Positions 11,524 through 21,667 are shown, counted from the stretch's first letter. The stretch: 64,000 nucleotides of DNA from Chryseobacterium indologenes (GCA_016025055.1 CP065590.1:3782001-3846000); one strand, 5' to 3'. Notes: generated from the sequence alone by a model not told the origin. Translations and numbers: made by a program.

Positions 11524-11544
11524 GCACTCCCAGTAACGGAGTGC
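11524..11544 (-). terminator. Rho-independent terminator of the secreted hydrolase gene
   Basis: GCACTCC and GGAGTGC form a 7-bp stem with a 7-base loop. Read on the minus strand it is followed by a T6 run. It lies 43 bases past the stop of the hydrolase gene. The rest of the 11267-11587 gap holds only the receptor promoter and AT-rich sequence. Confidence 0.85.
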
Positions 11545-11587
11545 CCAAAATTAACTTGAAATGATTTATATGAAGATGGATTAAGGT

Positions 11588-13543
11588 CTAAAGTTTTACC
11601 TTTTTATTAATTGTTTTACCATTGTTTAAAATCATTTGAACTACATAAATTCCTGAGTCTAAGTTTCCTGATTCAAACTGGTCCTTATTCACTTCATGTT
11701 GGCGTACCAACACTCCTGAAATGCTGTAGATGCTAATGTTTTTAATACCGTTGGCTGCCTTTGCCTTGATCTGATGATTTTGTGCAAAAATATCTGCATT
11801 GTTTTCCGGAGACAGAGTACCCACAGCTTTATTAAACTGAAGATTATAAAACGGAGTCACCACTTCGAATGTATATGTTTGATGATCAATCGATTTCAGA
11901 TCAATTCCTCCTGTTTCCAGATATTTTTCCTTTGAAATACTAGCCCGTAAATTTTTGTTCTGATCAAAAATGTTGATGGCTGAAAGCTCCTCCTGATCAA
12001 TTTTTAATTTTAAAAGATCATTATTTTCGGATTGTACGATTTCTTTCTCCTCAATGACTGTCGGAGTACTTTTGATGTACGGAATCATTTTATTTTCATT
12101 GTTCTCCGTAACTTTAAGCAGATAAACTCCATCTTTCAAAGCAGATAAATTTCGGTCAACAGCAGATCTTCCGGCTGCCTTTTCTTTATTGAAATCTGTA
12201 ATTTCCACTAACTGCATATTTCCAAGGTCGGGCTTAATCTGGGAAGAAGATAAAGGATTGATCTCTGAAGATACATCAGATGCTTTCTTTCCAAAAATAG
12301 ATCCCGCAATCGCCCATTGATTGAGAAGGCCGCCACTCCTTAAGCTATTGAATTTTGCATTGGAAGCCAGCACAAACGGTACAATGCCTCCCACATGACC
12401 TAAAGGTCCCCAATAAAAAGCCTCGAGTTTATATTTGTTCAGATCCCACCACGGATAATATCCTCGTTGCACATCAATTGTTTTAGAAGTATTTTCCGGG
12501 GGAATAGCCAGATCAACTGTCGAATGCCCGAGAGTCATCGGGGTTTTATTGTACCAGTTGTATACATCCTTGGGTTGCAGGCATTGTCTGAACACATGAT
12601 TTTGATTGTTGGTCACTTCATTGATAAAGATATTGGTAAAAAGCTTTCTCCATATGACTGGGCCCCACAACAGCCCCCCGTTATCCTGAACAACATGATA
12701 GGTATAGCGGTCCAAATATTCTGCGGAAATAACTTCTGAAATATTATTGTTGTATGTTCTGAATCCTGTATTATTACAACTATGAAGAACATTGGCCAGG
12801 AAAGCGGTAAACGGATAAATATCTTTCTCTAAGACCCCTTTTTTTAAGGTGGTTTCTGACATGTCATACGGTCCGTCGCCCATATAAGCATATTTGAATT
12901 TGAGATGGGTAGGATTCGCAGTATTCAGCATTTTGATCGTCGACATAGCAGCATGAGCCCCTTGGGAATAGCCGGTCAGGAAATATTCATCATACCTTTT
13001 TACTCCCTGCTGGGCTAAAACTTTATTGGCAGCAGTTACAAAATCAATGGTAGCACCGGCTTCAGTAGCATAATCTACATAAGGGTGAACGCCTTCTCCT
13101 GTTCCCATTCCAACATAGTCAGGAGCCATGAGAATATAACCATTGAGGACATAAGAAAGCTCAACAACGAAACCGGCAGTTAGAGCTCCCTTAAAATTGG
13201 AAGGAACGTTATTTCTGCTATCGGTTGTTCCGTGATCAGATACTACGGTCGACAGTTTATAACCTACATTGGGAAACATAAGTAAGCCGGTTGCTTTTAC
13301 AAGGATATTGTTCTCATTTTTGGTGTAATAAGTTATTTTATATCCTTTTAAACCGATATTAAAACTATTCAGGTAGCTTACAAAATCCGGAGCATTTTGT
13401 TCACCCAGATTATTGGCAATAAAATTAGCTACTCCCTGTGGCGTCAGATCTAGTTTTTGTTCTGCACTTACAAGGTCTCCTGCCTGCTGTGCAAGGTAAA
13501 ATGGAGCTGTAATACTTAGTAAAAAAAATGTAATTTTTCTCAT
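11588..13543 (-). CDS. T9SS-secreted alpha/beta hydrolase (secretory lipase/esterase-like)
   Basis: 651 residues. A signal peptide (1-18) is followed by an alpha/beta hydrolase core with SDHGTTD (102-108) and the nucleophile elbow GYSQGAH, placing the catalytic Ser at 193. A linker region (about 440-570) precedes a C-terminal type A T9SS sorting domain (about 575-651) with the pattern ISGVLV...GIYVVQM ending KKVKL. The protein is therefore expected to be exported across both membranes and released or held at the surface, where it could cleave lipid or ester substrates. The core resembles secretory lipases and prolyl-oligopeptidase-like folds; the substrate cannot be read from sequence. It is monocistronic, with its own terminator. 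Confidence 0.85.
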   Translation of the reverse strand: MRKITFFLLSITAPFYLAQQAGDLVSAEQKLDLTPQGVANFIANNLGEQNAPDFVSYLNSFNIGLKGYKITYYTKNENNILVKATGLLMFPNVGYKLSTVVSDHGTTDSRNNVPSNFKGALTAGFVVELSYVLNGYILMAPDYVGMGTGEGVHPYVDYATEAGATIDFVTAANKVLAQQGVKRYDEYFLTGYSQGAHAAMSTIKMLNTANPTHLKFKYAYMGDGPYDMSETTLKKGVLEKDIYPFTAFLANVLHSCNNTGFRTYNNNISEVISAEYLDRYTYHVVQDNGGLLWGPVIWRKLFTNIFINEVTNNQNHVFRQCLQPKDVYNWYNKTPMTLGHSTVDLAIPPENTSKTIDVQRGYYPWWDLNKYKLEAFYWGPLGHVGGIVPFVLASNAKFNSLRSGGLLNQWAIAGSIFGKKASDVSSEINPLSSSQIKPDLGNMQLVEITDFNKEKAAGRSAVDRNLSALKDGVYLLKVTENNENKMIPYIKSTPTVIEEKEIVQSENNDLLKLKIDQEELSAINIFDQNKNLRASISKEKYLETGGIDLKSIDHQTYTFEVVTPFYNLQFNKAVGTLSPENNADIFAQNHQIKAKAANGIKNISIYSISGVLVRQHEVNKDQFESGNLDSGIYVVQMILNNGKTINKKVKL

Positions 13544-13653
13544 ATTGTCATCCTTTTGATGACTTCAAGATAATATTTTTAATGAAAGTTGAAGAATATT
13601 ATCATATTAATAATTATTCACTGAATATAATTTCTCAGGAAAGTGAATAAAAT

Positions 13654-13685
13654 AAAAGAGTCCGATCACATGACCAGACTCTTTT
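13654..13685 (-). terminator. Terminator of the acyl-CoA dehydrogenase gene
   Basis: AAAAGAGTC and GACTCTTTT form a 9-bp stem with a 14-base loop, T-rich on the minus strand, 19 bases beyond the stop of the dehydrogenase gene. Confidence 0.75.
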
Positions 13686-13703
13686 TATCTATATTAGTTT
13701 GAG

Positions 13704-14882
13704 TTAAAAGGCGTTAATTCCTGTAATATCTAAACCGGTGATTAACAAATGAACGTCATGAGTACCCTCATAAGTAATTACTGACTCCAGATTGGCAGCA
13801 TGTCTCATCATTGGGAATTCACCCATGATTCCCATACCTCCGAGAATTTGTCTCGACTCGCGTGCAATGTCAATAGCCATTTTCACGTTGTTACGCTTGG
13901 CCATAGAAATTTGAGCCGGACTAGCTTTGTGATCATTCTTAAGGTTTCCGAGTTGAAGGCATAGTAACTGAGCTTTGGTAATTTCCGTTAAGAATTCAGC
14001 AAGCTTTTTCTGCTGAAGCTGGAAGGATCCGATTGGTTTTCCAAACTGTTTTCTCTCTTTGGAATACTGAACGGCAGTACAATAACAATCGATCGCTGCA
14101 CCGATCACTCCCCATGAAATTCCATATCTTGCAGAATTCAAACAGGATAAAGGCCCTTTCATTCCTGTAACTCCCGGAAGAAGGTTCTCTTTCGGAACTT
14201 TTACATCATTGAATACCAGCTCTCCTGTTTTGGAAGCTCGTAAGCTCCATTTATTGTGAGTCTCCGGAGTGGTAAACCCTTCCATACCTCTTTCAACAAT
14301 TAATCCCTGCACTTTTCCTTCTTCATTTTTTGCCCATACTACAGCAATATCGCAAAGAGGAGAGTTGGTGATCCACATTTTAGCACCATTCAGAAGATAA
14401 TGATCTCCCATATCTTTAAAATATGTCTCCATAGAACCAGGATCAGAACCATGGTTGGGCTCAGTTAATCCAAAAGATCCGATCATTTCTCCTGCAGCAA
14501 GCTTTGGAAGATATTTCTTTTTCTGTTCTTCAGAACCGAATTCGTTGATCGGGAACATCACCAAAGAGCTCTGTACTGAAGCCGCAGAACGTACTGCAGA
14601 ATCTCCTCTTTCCAACTCCTGCATAATCAGACCGTAAGAAATCTGGTCTAATCCTGAACCACCATACTCAACAGGGATATAAGGACCTAGTGCCCCGATT
14701 TTACCCAATTCTCTCATAAGACCTGGAAGATCCGTATGATTTTGGGCTGCCTGGTCAATCTGCGGCATTACAAAACTTTCAACCCAGTCTCTTACAGATT
14801 GGCGGATCAGTTTGTGTTCTTCAGTAAGTAAAGCATCAATTCCGTAATAATCAGGGATGCTTGTAAGAGGATAATATGACAT
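13704..14882 (-). CDS. Acyl-CoA dehydrogenase, glutaryl-CoA dehydrogenase-like
   Basis: 392 residues, full length for the family. The three-part fold is visible: an N-terminal helical domain, a middle beta domain with the flavin motif GLTEPNHGSDPGSM, and a C-terminal helical domain with QILGGMGIMGEF. YEGTHDVH places the catalytic base Glu at 372, the position and context seen in glutaryl-CoA dehydrogenases. Those enzymes use FAD to dehydrogenate and decarboxylate glutaryl-CoA to crotonyl-CoA in lysine and tryptophan breakdown. Specificity for glutaryl-CoA rests on overall resemblance, so a different short-chain substrate is possible. It stands alone, with its own terminator. Confidence 0.9.
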   Translation of the reverse strand: MSYYPLTSIPDYYGIDALLTEEHKLIRQSVRDWVESFVMPQIDQAAQNHTDLPGLMRELGKIGALGPYIPVEYGGSGLDQISYGLIMQELERGDSAVRSAASVQSSLVMFPINEFGSEEQKKKYLPKLAAGEMIGSFGLTEPNHGSDPGSMETYFKDMGDHYLLNGAKMWITNSPLCDIAVVWAKNEEGKVQGLIVERGMEGFTTPETHNKWSLRASKTGELVFNDVKVPKENLLPGVTGMKGPLSCLNSARYGISWGVIGAAIDCYCTAVQYSKERKQFGKPIGSFQLQQKKLAEFLTEITKAQLLCLQLGNLKNDHKASPAQISMAKRNNVKMAIDIARESRQILGGMGIMGEFPMMRHAANLESVITYEGTHDVHLLITGLDITGINAF

Positions 14883-15010
14883 GATTTTTTGATTTTGTTA
14901 AAAATAACATTTTTCGTGGTGTTCTGAAAGTTTTTTTGAAAACTTATCTTGCGGTTGGTTTTCAGTGATATAAGGGGTTTTTATTCCTTTTTAGTGTGAA
15001 ATGCTCACTT

Positions 15011-15799
15011 TTAAGCCTCCTCATCATTTGATATAGGATACTGATGGGTAGCATTATGAACCTTGCTTTTGAATTTATACAGATAAGGAGCTTTGTTGGC
15101 TGAGCCATCATAAAGTTTTTCCAGCCTGTCCAGAATGTTAAGGCTTAAAATCTTCCTCTGAAAGTTGTTTCTTCTGAATTTCTGGCCTAAGATCGTCTCA
15201 TACAACAACTGAAGATCTTTCATGGTAAATTTTTCTGGCAGTAAATTACTGGCTGCCACTTCAGTATTGATATTCATTCTCAGGTATTCCAGACCTGTTT
15301 CTATAATTCTGTCATGATCAAAAGCCATCTTTGGAAGTTTGCTGACTTCAAACCATTCACAGCTTTCATTAAAAGCGTCAGGAAAAGTATTCGCCATCGA
15401 AAAATCGATAAGACTGCAATATCCCACCGTTACGAATCTCTGAAAAATCCAGTGATCTTCAGGAACTTCTATTCCTTTGTTTTTCAAAAGGATCTGATGT
15501 ACATTGTTTTCGGTACGGTCTATTCTTCCAAATGTATGAAATTGCTTTAAAAACAAATCTTTCAGGTGAGTTCTTTCGTATAAAACTCTTTCTGCGGCCT
15601 CCCGAAGATCTTCATCGTTGAAAACAAACCCGCCAGGAAGCGACCATAAGTCCAGGTCATGATACTTTAAAAGGAGTACTTTCAAAATATTGTTATGAAA
15701 CCCGAATATGGTACAGTCTACTGATATGTGGGCAACAAAATCTTTGGTGTCTATCAGTTCCTGAAGTGTTTCTTTACTTTTTGTGTCTTTGATTTTCAT
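15011..15799 (-). CDS. Nudix-domain transcriptional regulator (NrtR/AraR-like)
   Basis: 262 residues: an N-terminal Nudix fold (about 20-150) and a C-terminal winged-helix region (about 165-240, with FTMKDLQLLYETILGQ and RRNNFQRK). The Nudix box begins GGFVFNDE but ends RVLYERTHL where active enzymes have REUxEExGU; two of the three metal-binding Glu positions and the Gly are replaced, so hydrolysis is unlikely. This is the NrtR-type layout, in which the Nudix domain senses a ligand; in Bacteroides a relative, AraR, controls arabinose genes. It lies 16 bases after an MFS sugar transporter gene and divergent from the SusC operon, so it most likely regulates that operon. The regulatory target is inferred. 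Confidence 0.85.
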   Translation of the reverse strand: MKIKDTKSKETLQELIDTKDFVAHISVDCTIFGFHNNILKVLLLKYHDLDLWSLPGGFVFNDEDLREAAERVLYERTHLKDLFLKQFHTFGRIDRTENNVHQILLKNKGIEVPEDHWIFQRFVTVGYCSLIDFSMANTFPDAFNESCEWFEVSKLPKMAFDHDRIIETGLEYLRMNINTEVAASNLLPEKFTMKDLQLLYETILGQKFRRNNFQRKILSLNILDRLEKLYDGSANKAPYLYKFKSKVHNATHQYPISNDEEA

Positions 15800-15815
15800 G
15801 GTTGTAAAAATAAAA

Positions 15816-17009
15816 CTATTTTCTAAATTTTCTTTTTGTGATGCTAAAATATATCAAACTAATCACAAAAAGAAGAATTACAGATGTTAAAATATATAAC
15901 GGATAAAAATTCAAAAGTTGCTTCCCAAATAATACAGACATGATAATAGAACTTACTGAGCTGCCTAATGATGAAAAAATCACGATAAGCGAAGTAAAAA
16001 GGTTAACCTTATCCTTACCAACCTGTGCAATCATTTTTGAATTGATGACAGGGTAGAGCGGAGATAAAAACAGGCCAACTACCGGAAACAAAAAAAGGAT
16101 TAATCCTGAATCTTCAGCCCCGAAATACTGTATCCCCAAAATAACACCCAATACAAAGATGATGAAAACCATACACGAAATATAATAACCTTGTAAAGGA
16201 AATCTACGGATAATATTAGCAGTGAAGGTTCTTCCTGCATAAGAAAATATAGCAAGAAACGATGTGGCCTGAAGAGCAAAGAATGAATTGACTTTCAAAT
16301 GGTTTTTATAAAAAGACGGCAGCCAGGAATTAAATCCCTGTTCCACAAAAACAATACAAAAGATGACAGCCAGAAACAGTACAACTCCGGGAGTCATAAA
16401 GCCTGATAATTCAGAAAATATAGTTTTATTTTCCAGAGGTTGCGACTCAGAAATTTCAGATTTTGACAAAAGAAATATGGTAACCGCAGACACAACAGCA
16501 ATCATCAAAAAACCAAATTTCCAGCATTCAGAATACCGACTGGAAATCAGCCAGCCAAATCCTGTGTTCACCACAAAAATTCCGATCATAAATGAAGCCT
16601 CCACACTGCTCATCGTTTTGGCCAGCGCTTTTTCATCCGAAATATTATTCCTGATAATCCCGAAGACACAAATTTTACCAATGGCAAAACAGGCTCCTAT
16701 AATGGCAAACCAAACCTTATAAAACCAAAAATGAGCAATAAAAGGCAGTAGACAGCAACAAAATCCAACGATCGTCAAGGCCAGAATCAATGCTTTCTTA
16801 GTTCCGGTCTTATTGATGAAACTTACTGCAAAAAGAGAGATAAAGGCAATGGGCAAATCTTTAAATGATTCCAGCAATCCCAGTTCGGTATAGGTTATTT
16901 TAGCTTCTGAAAGCTGCAGAATAATAAGTCCCATACAATTTAAAACCATTGAAAAAATCAGAAAAGTGAGTTTAAGGGGAAGTGAAATACGGGAAAGCTT
17001 GGCGGTCAT
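15816..17009 (-). CDS. MFS transporter, probably sugar uptake
   Basis: 397 residues with about 12 predicted membrane helices in two sets of six, typical of the major facilitator superfamily. After a short cytoplasmic start the first helix begins near residue 11, and charged loops such as NKTGTKKA follow helix 2, as in MFS proteins. It is the first gene of a leftward unit with the Nudix regulator and divergent from the SusC/SusD/glycoside hydrolase operon. The likely job is inner-membrane import of the mono- or disaccharide released by that locus; glucose or gentiobiose would fit the hydrolases. The substrate is inferred from context only. Confidence 0.8.
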   Translation of the reverse strand: MTAKLSRISLPLKLTFLIFSMVLNCMGLIILQLSEAKITYTELGLLESFKDLPIAFISLFAVSFINKTGTKKALILALTIVGFCCCLLPFIAHFWFYKVWFAIIGACFAIGKICVFGIIRNNISDEKALAKTMSSVEASFMIGIFVVNTGFGWLISSRYSECWKFGFLMIAVVSAVTIFLLSKSEISESQPLENKTIFSELSGFMTPGVVLFLAVIFCIVFVEQGFNSWLPSFYKNHLKVNSFFALQATSFLAIFSYAGRTFTANIIRRFPLQGYYISCMVFIIFVLGVILGIQYFGAEDSGLILFLFPVVGLFLSPLYPVINSKMIAQVGKDKVNLFTSLIVIFSSLGSSVSSIIMSVLFGKQLLNFYPLYILTSVILLFVISLIYFSITKRKFRK

Positions 17010-17149
17010 TTTGGGGATGTATTTTTTTAGTTTTTTCTGATTTTTTATGAAATATTAATGCGAAGATAGGGCTTCTAACCCTTAAAAATAAAAGAAAAAT
17101 TAAAATATTTGTGAATGTAATGTTAATTATATGAAAAAAATATATTTTT

Positions 17150-17176
17150 ATTGTCTCATTTTGAGAATTAAACAAT
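17150..17176. promoter_or_regulatory. Candidate operator between the divergent sugar operons
   Basis: TCTCA-TTT-TGAGA (17154-17166) is a perfect short inverted repeat, and ATTGT/ACAAT (17150-17154 and 17172-17176) adds outer half-sites. It lies 18 bases before the SusC start, in the 175-base divergent region. An operator for the Nudix regulator is a plausible but untested reading; short AT-rich palindromes arise by chance. Confidence 0.35.
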
Positions 17177-17184
17177 AACTGTAT

Positions 17185-20103
17185 ATGAATGTAAGAATAT
17201 CAAGAAGCTTAGGATTGGTGGCTGTCCTCTATTTTACGGCCAACTTCAGTGCCCAGACCAAGGTGAAGGACACGCTTTCTAAAGAGAATAAAATAGACGA
17301 GATTGTAGTGATCGGGTATGGTACTCAGAAGAAGAGTAACGTCACCGGAGCTATAGCAAGTATTAAGGCCAGTGACATCGAAAACATTCCGGCCGGTAAA
17401 CCGGAGCAGGTATTGCAGGGTAGAGCTGCAGGGGTTTCTGTAGTGACGAATTCCGGGCAGCCGGGAGCGCCGGCAACAGTGCGTGTGAGAGGTATTACCA
17501 GTTTCGGGGCAGGAAGTAACAGCCCTCTGTGGGTGGTCGATGGTATTGTGGTAGACAATATCGGCTGGCTTAATCAGTCGGATATTGAAAGTATCGAAGT
17601 CCTGAAGGACGGAGCTTCATCAGCAATTTATGGAGTTTCTGCGGCAAAAGGAGTAATTCTTGTGACAACCAAAAAAGGGAAAAAAGGTAAGCTGAGTCTT
17701 TCTTATAATGGTTTTTTCGGAGTTTCAAATACGGCTAAAAAACTGGATCTTCTGAATGCTTCCCAATATGCACAGATCATCAATGAGGGTTTGGTAAATG
17801 ACGGAGGTGCACCGAGATTTTCAAACCCGCAATCATTGGGACAAGGGACCAACTGGCAGGATACCATTTTCGGAACAGGGGAAAAATCTTCCCATGAAGT
17901 AAGTATTACAGGTGGGAATGATAAGTCAAGTTACTACACATCCTTCGGATATTTTGATCAGAAAGGTATTGTAATGAGCGACATTTCCTATTACAAAAGG
18001 ATCAATGCCAGATTCAATTCCAGCCATAAAGTAACAGATTATTTGACCATAGGACAGACATTTGCCTATACGCATACCAAGTCTCAGGGAATCAGTGCTA
18101 ACGAAGAGTTTGGAGGCCCTTTAGCTTCTGCAGTGAATCTGGATCCCACAACTCCGGTGGTGGTAACAGACTGGTCTGCAGTAGATCCAAGCGGTTATAC
18201 CAATCCTTATATCATTCGTGACCCCAATGGTAATCCTTATGGAATTTCCCGTTATGTGAATAACGAAATGACGAATCCAAAGGCTTTCCGCCACATCCAG
18301 CAGGGAAATTACAGCTGGTCTGATGATTTTGTAGGGAATGTTTTTGCGGAACTTAAGTTTCTTAAAAACTTTACCTTTAAATCAAGCCTGAATGGTAAAA
18401 AATCATATTGGGGAAGCCGGGCTTTTACTCCGAAATATTATTTAAGTCCCAATTACAACAATACAAGCTTCAACAGCCTGAATAAAGTGGATGAAAATAA
18501 ATTCGAGTGGAGTATGGAAAATACGTTGACCTATCAGAATAAAATCGGAGACCACAACTTCAGTATATTGGTAGGACAGGGAGTTTATCGGTACAATATT
18601 GCAGGAGGTACAAGCCTGACATATACCAATTTACCTGTTGACCGTTGGCAGGATGCCTCTTTCAATTTTACGATTCCCCAGGATGATATTACGGCAACAG
18701 GGTGGGACGGAATTCAGACCCGTAAAGCATCTTATTTTGGGAGGATTATTTATGATTATGCCGATAAATATTTATTTACAGGTACCATTCGTAGAGACGG
18801 ATCATCAAAATTTGCTACCAATAAGCACTGGGGAACATTCCCTTCTTTATCGTTAGGGTGGAATGTCCATAAAGAGAACTTCTGGCCGGAAAATAAAGTC
18901 ATTAATAATTTGAAACTGAGAGGTGGTTACGGAGTATTAGGAAATGACGAAATGTCCAACTTTCAATATGCCAGTTTCATGGTTTCAGGAAGCAATTATA
19001 CCAATTCCGGAAATAATATTATTATCGGATATGCGCCGAGTACAATGGAAAATCCTAACCTTAAATGGGAACAGACCAGCCAGCTGAATATTGCAGCAGA
19101 TTTAAAGTTATTCAACAATTTTACGTTAACGGCAGACTGGTATAAAAAGAAAACGGTTGATATTCTCAGAAGAGTAAATATCCCGGGTTATGTAGGAGTA
19201 CCTGAATTACCTTGGGCAAATGTCGGTGATATGGAAAATACAGGGTTAGAGCTTGAACTGGGCTTTAAGAAGAACTGGAATGATTTCGGAATATCAGTGA
19301 ACGGAAATTTTGCAACAATTAAAAACAAAGTTTTACGATTAGAAGATGATATCGACTACTTTAATCTTGCTTCCTTTCAAACGATGGGAGCTGTATCCAG
19401 AGTAGCTGTAGGGCAACCTTACGGATCATTCTACGGACAAACCTATAGCGGTGTTTTCCAGAACCAGGCGCAAATCGATGCTTATGTTAACTCAAACGGG
19501 ACCAAATTATTACCGAATGCAAAGCCGGGAGATTTTATCTGGCAGGACAACAACGGAGACGGTAAAATTGATGAAGAGGATAAAGTAAATCTGGGAAGCT
19601 CTATTCCGAAATATACTTTCGGTCTTACCATCAATTTGAATTATAAAAACTTTGATTTCATGATGTTTGCCCAGGGGCAGGCCGGAAACAAAATTTTCCA
19701 GGGCTTAAGACGATTGGATTTACCGGATGCCAATTACCAGACAAAAATTTTGGATCGCTGGACGGGAGAAGGTTCCACCAACGATAATCCGAGAATTACC
19801 CGTAATGATCCCAACCATAATTACTCATGGATGTCGAGCTACTACCTTCAAAAAGGGGATTATGTTCGTCTGAAGATTATTCAGCTGGGATATACGCTTC
19901 CACATGATGTGACGAGCCGCTTTGGAATGAATAAAGTAAGACTTTTTGTAACCGGAGAAAATATATTGACCTTCACAAAATATACAGGTTATGATCCTGA
20001 AATTGCGGGAAGAAATAATTCTGAGCAGGATATCATTGGTGTAGACAGAGCTTACTATCCGCAAGCCAGAACATTTATGATAGGGGCAAATATTCAATTT
20101 TAA
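17185..20103 (+). CDS. SusC/RagA-family TonB-linked outer-membrane transporter
   Basis: 972 residues. A signal peptide (about 1-23) leads to a short region, then the TonB-box-like sequence DEIVVIGYGTQKKSNVTG that is a hallmark of SusC proteins, the plug (VRVRGI, LWVVDGI, IEVLKDGASSAIYG) and a large barrel ending GANIQF. It lacks the N-terminal carboxypeptidase-like domain found in many SusC members. It forms the pore through which glycans bound by the SusD partner cross the outer membrane. SusD begins 11 bases downstream, and three glycoside hydrolases follow on the same strand. Confidence 0.95.
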   Translation: MNVRISRSLGLVAVLYFTANFSAQTKVKDTLSKENKIDEIVVIGYGTQKKSNVTGAIASIKASDIENIPAGKPEQVLQGRAAGVSVVTNSGQPGAPATVRVRGITSFGAGSNSPLWVVDGIVVDNIGWLNQSDIESIEVLKDGASSAIYGVSAAKGVILVTTKKGKKGKLSLSYNGFFGVSNTAKKLDLLNASQYAQIINEGLVNDGGAPRFSNPQSLGQGTNWQDTIFGTGEKSSHEVSITGGNDKSSYYTSFGYFDQKGIVMSDISYYKRINARFNSSHKVTDYLTIGQTFAYTHTKSQGISANEEFGGPLASAVNLDPTTPVVVTDWSAVDPSGYTNPYIIRDPNGNPYGISRYVNNEMTNPKAFRHIQQGNYSWSDDFVGNVFAELKFLKNFTFKSSLNGKKSYWGSRAFTPKYYLSPNYNNTSFNSLNKVDENKFEWSMENTLTYQNKIGDHNFSILVGQGVYRYNIAGGTSLTYTNLPVDRWQDASFNFTIPQDDITATGWDGIQTRKASYFGRIIYDYADKYLFTGTIRRDGSSKFATNKHWGTFPSLSLGWNVHKENFWPENKVINNLKLRGGYGVLGNDEMSNFQYASFMVSGSNYTNSGNNIIIGYAPSTMENPNLKWEQTSQLNIAADLKLFNNFTLTADWYKKKTVDILRRVNIPGYVGVPELPWANVGDMENTGLELELGFKKNWNDFGISVNGNFATIKNKVLRLEDDIDYFNLASFQTMGAVSRVAVGQPYGSFYGQTYSGVFQNQAQIDAYVNSNGTKLLPNAKPGDFIWQDNNGDGKIDEEDKVNLGSSIPKYTFGLTINLNYKNFDFMMFAQGQAGNKIFQGLRRLDLPDANYQTKILDRWTGEGSTNDNPRITRNDPNHNYSWMSSYYLQKGDYVRLKIIQLGYTLPHDVTSRFGMNKVRLFVTGENILTFTKYTGYDPEIAGRNNSEQDIIGVDRAYYPQARTFMIGANIQF

Positions 20104-20114
20104 TACCTAATTAC

Positions 20115-21665
20115 ATGAAAAATAAGAATTTTATATATAAAGGACTGGCTATTACTTTTTTAACAGGTTTAAGCTTTAGTAATATCGCCTGCAGTGATTC
20201 ATACCTGGATGATGTACAGAATTCAGGAGCTTTTAATACTGATTTGTACTTTCAGAATGAGCAGCAATCTTTTAGTGCACTGGTTTCCGTGTATGATATT
20301 TTGAGAAAATATTCAGGAGGATTTGAGAACACCGTTACTTTTTTTAATGCAGGGTCCGATGATTTTTATTCCGGTGGGGGAAGTTCCAGTGATGGAGCCG
20401 GTATTCAGGGAATAAATAATTATATGATCAACCCCAATACCATGCCTGCGAGTTACTGGAAAGATTTTTATCAGGGAGTAGCACGTGCTAATCTTTTAAT
20501 AGAAAGAGTCCCGGGCGCTTCTATGAGCGATGATCTTAAAAAGAGATATATTGCCGAGGCGAAAGTTCTCCGGTCTTTATACTATTTCGAATTGGTAAGA
20601 ATGTTTGGTAATATCCCGATAATTCTAAAGACATTGAAGTTCAACGATGATTACTGGCATATTCCGCAGGCCAAACCAAGTGACGTGTATGCACAGATAG
20701 AAAACGATATCAACGCAGCTATTCCGGACCTGATGATGACGGCCAGTGGTAATGATAAAGGTAGAATCACCCAAGGAACAGCAAGAGCCATATTAGGGAA
20801 AATATATCTTTATGATAAAAAGATGCCTGAAGCCGCAGCCCAGTTCGCAGAAGTGAATGGCACACCCGGCGGAACCAGCCAGTACGGATATAAACTGGTG
20901 GCCAACTATGCAGACCTGTTTAAAGTAGGGCCGGAAACCTCCGATCCTTATAAATTTTCAACAGAATCTATTCTTGAAGTAATGCATACCAACAAAGGAA
21001 ACTCAGATTGGGGGTTCTGGGGACAGGGTAAAGATGAAGGTAATTCTATCAATGTAATGGTATGCCCGCGTTCTTATTCTTTAAAAAATATTCCAAATAA
21101 TGATGCTCCGGATATCTTTTCAGGATGGGCCTTCAACACGGTGACGGATGATTACGTTACCTTTATGCAGGGAGATCCAAGGTTAAATGTAACAGTTTTC
21201 AATGCTAAACAATTGGTTGCTGACGGGAAAGCTTCTTACAGCCCGGCCTTTGCAGATACCGGTTATTTTCTGAATAAATATTTACCTACCAATGCATTAA
21301 AAAGCTCACTTCCCGGACCGGCAGAACTTAACTTCAGACAAAACTACATTGCGATACGTTTAGCCGATACTTATCTGATGGAAGCAGAAGCATTGGGAGC
21401 CGCCGGAGGAAGAGCTCAGGCTTTGCTGGATGCAGTAAGAGCCAGAGTAGGTCTTGCCTCAGTACCTGTTTCACTACAGGCTATTAAAGATGAAAGGCGA
21501 AGAGAACTTGCAGGGGAAGGACACCGCTGGTTCGACCTTGTACGATGGGGAGATGCACCTTCCAAACTGGCCTTTAAAGGATTTAAAAGTGGCAAAAACG
21601 AAATTTTACCGATTCCGTTTAATGAATTGCCGAATACCTCTTTAAAACAAAATCCTGGCTACTAA
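20115..21665 (+). CDS. SusD/RagB-family glycan-binding lipoprotein
   Basis: 516 residues with a lipoprotein signal (SNIAC, Cys26), and the SusD fold: an N-terminal segment with SDSYLDD, tetratricopeptide-like helices containing RAILGKIYLY, and the C-terminal family block LMEAEALG...VRARVGL...ERRRELAGEGHRWFDLVRWG. It caps the SusC channel and binds the glycan at the cell surface. The start lies 11 bases after the SusC stop, and the following GH30 gene starts 2 bases after its stop, so the three are co-transcribed. Confidence 0.95.
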   Translation: MKNKNFIYKGLAITFLTGLSFSNIACSDSYLDDVQNSGAFNTDLYFQNEQQSFSALVSVYDILRKYSGGFENTVTFFNAGSDDFYSGGGSSSDGAGIQGINNYMINPNTMPASYWKDFYQGVARANLLIERVPGASMSDDLKKRYIAEAKVLRSLYYFELVRMFGNIPIILKTLKFNDDYWHIPQAKPSDVYAQIENDINAAIPDLMMTASGNDKGRITQGTARAILGKIYLYDKKMPEAAAQFAEVNGTPGGTSQYGYKLVANYADLFKVGPETSDPYKFSTESILEVMHTNKGNSDWGFWGQGKDEGNSINVMVCPRSYSLKNIPNNDAPDIFSGWAFNTVTDDYVTFMQGDPRLNVTVFNAKQLVADGKASYSPAFADTGYFLNKYLPTNALKSSLPGPAELNFRQNYIAIRLADTYLMEAEALGAAGGRAQALLDAVRARVGLASVPVSLQAIKDERRRELAGEGHRWFDLVRWGDAPSKLAFKGFKSGKNEILPIPFNELPNTSLKQNPGY

Positions 21666-21667
21666 CC

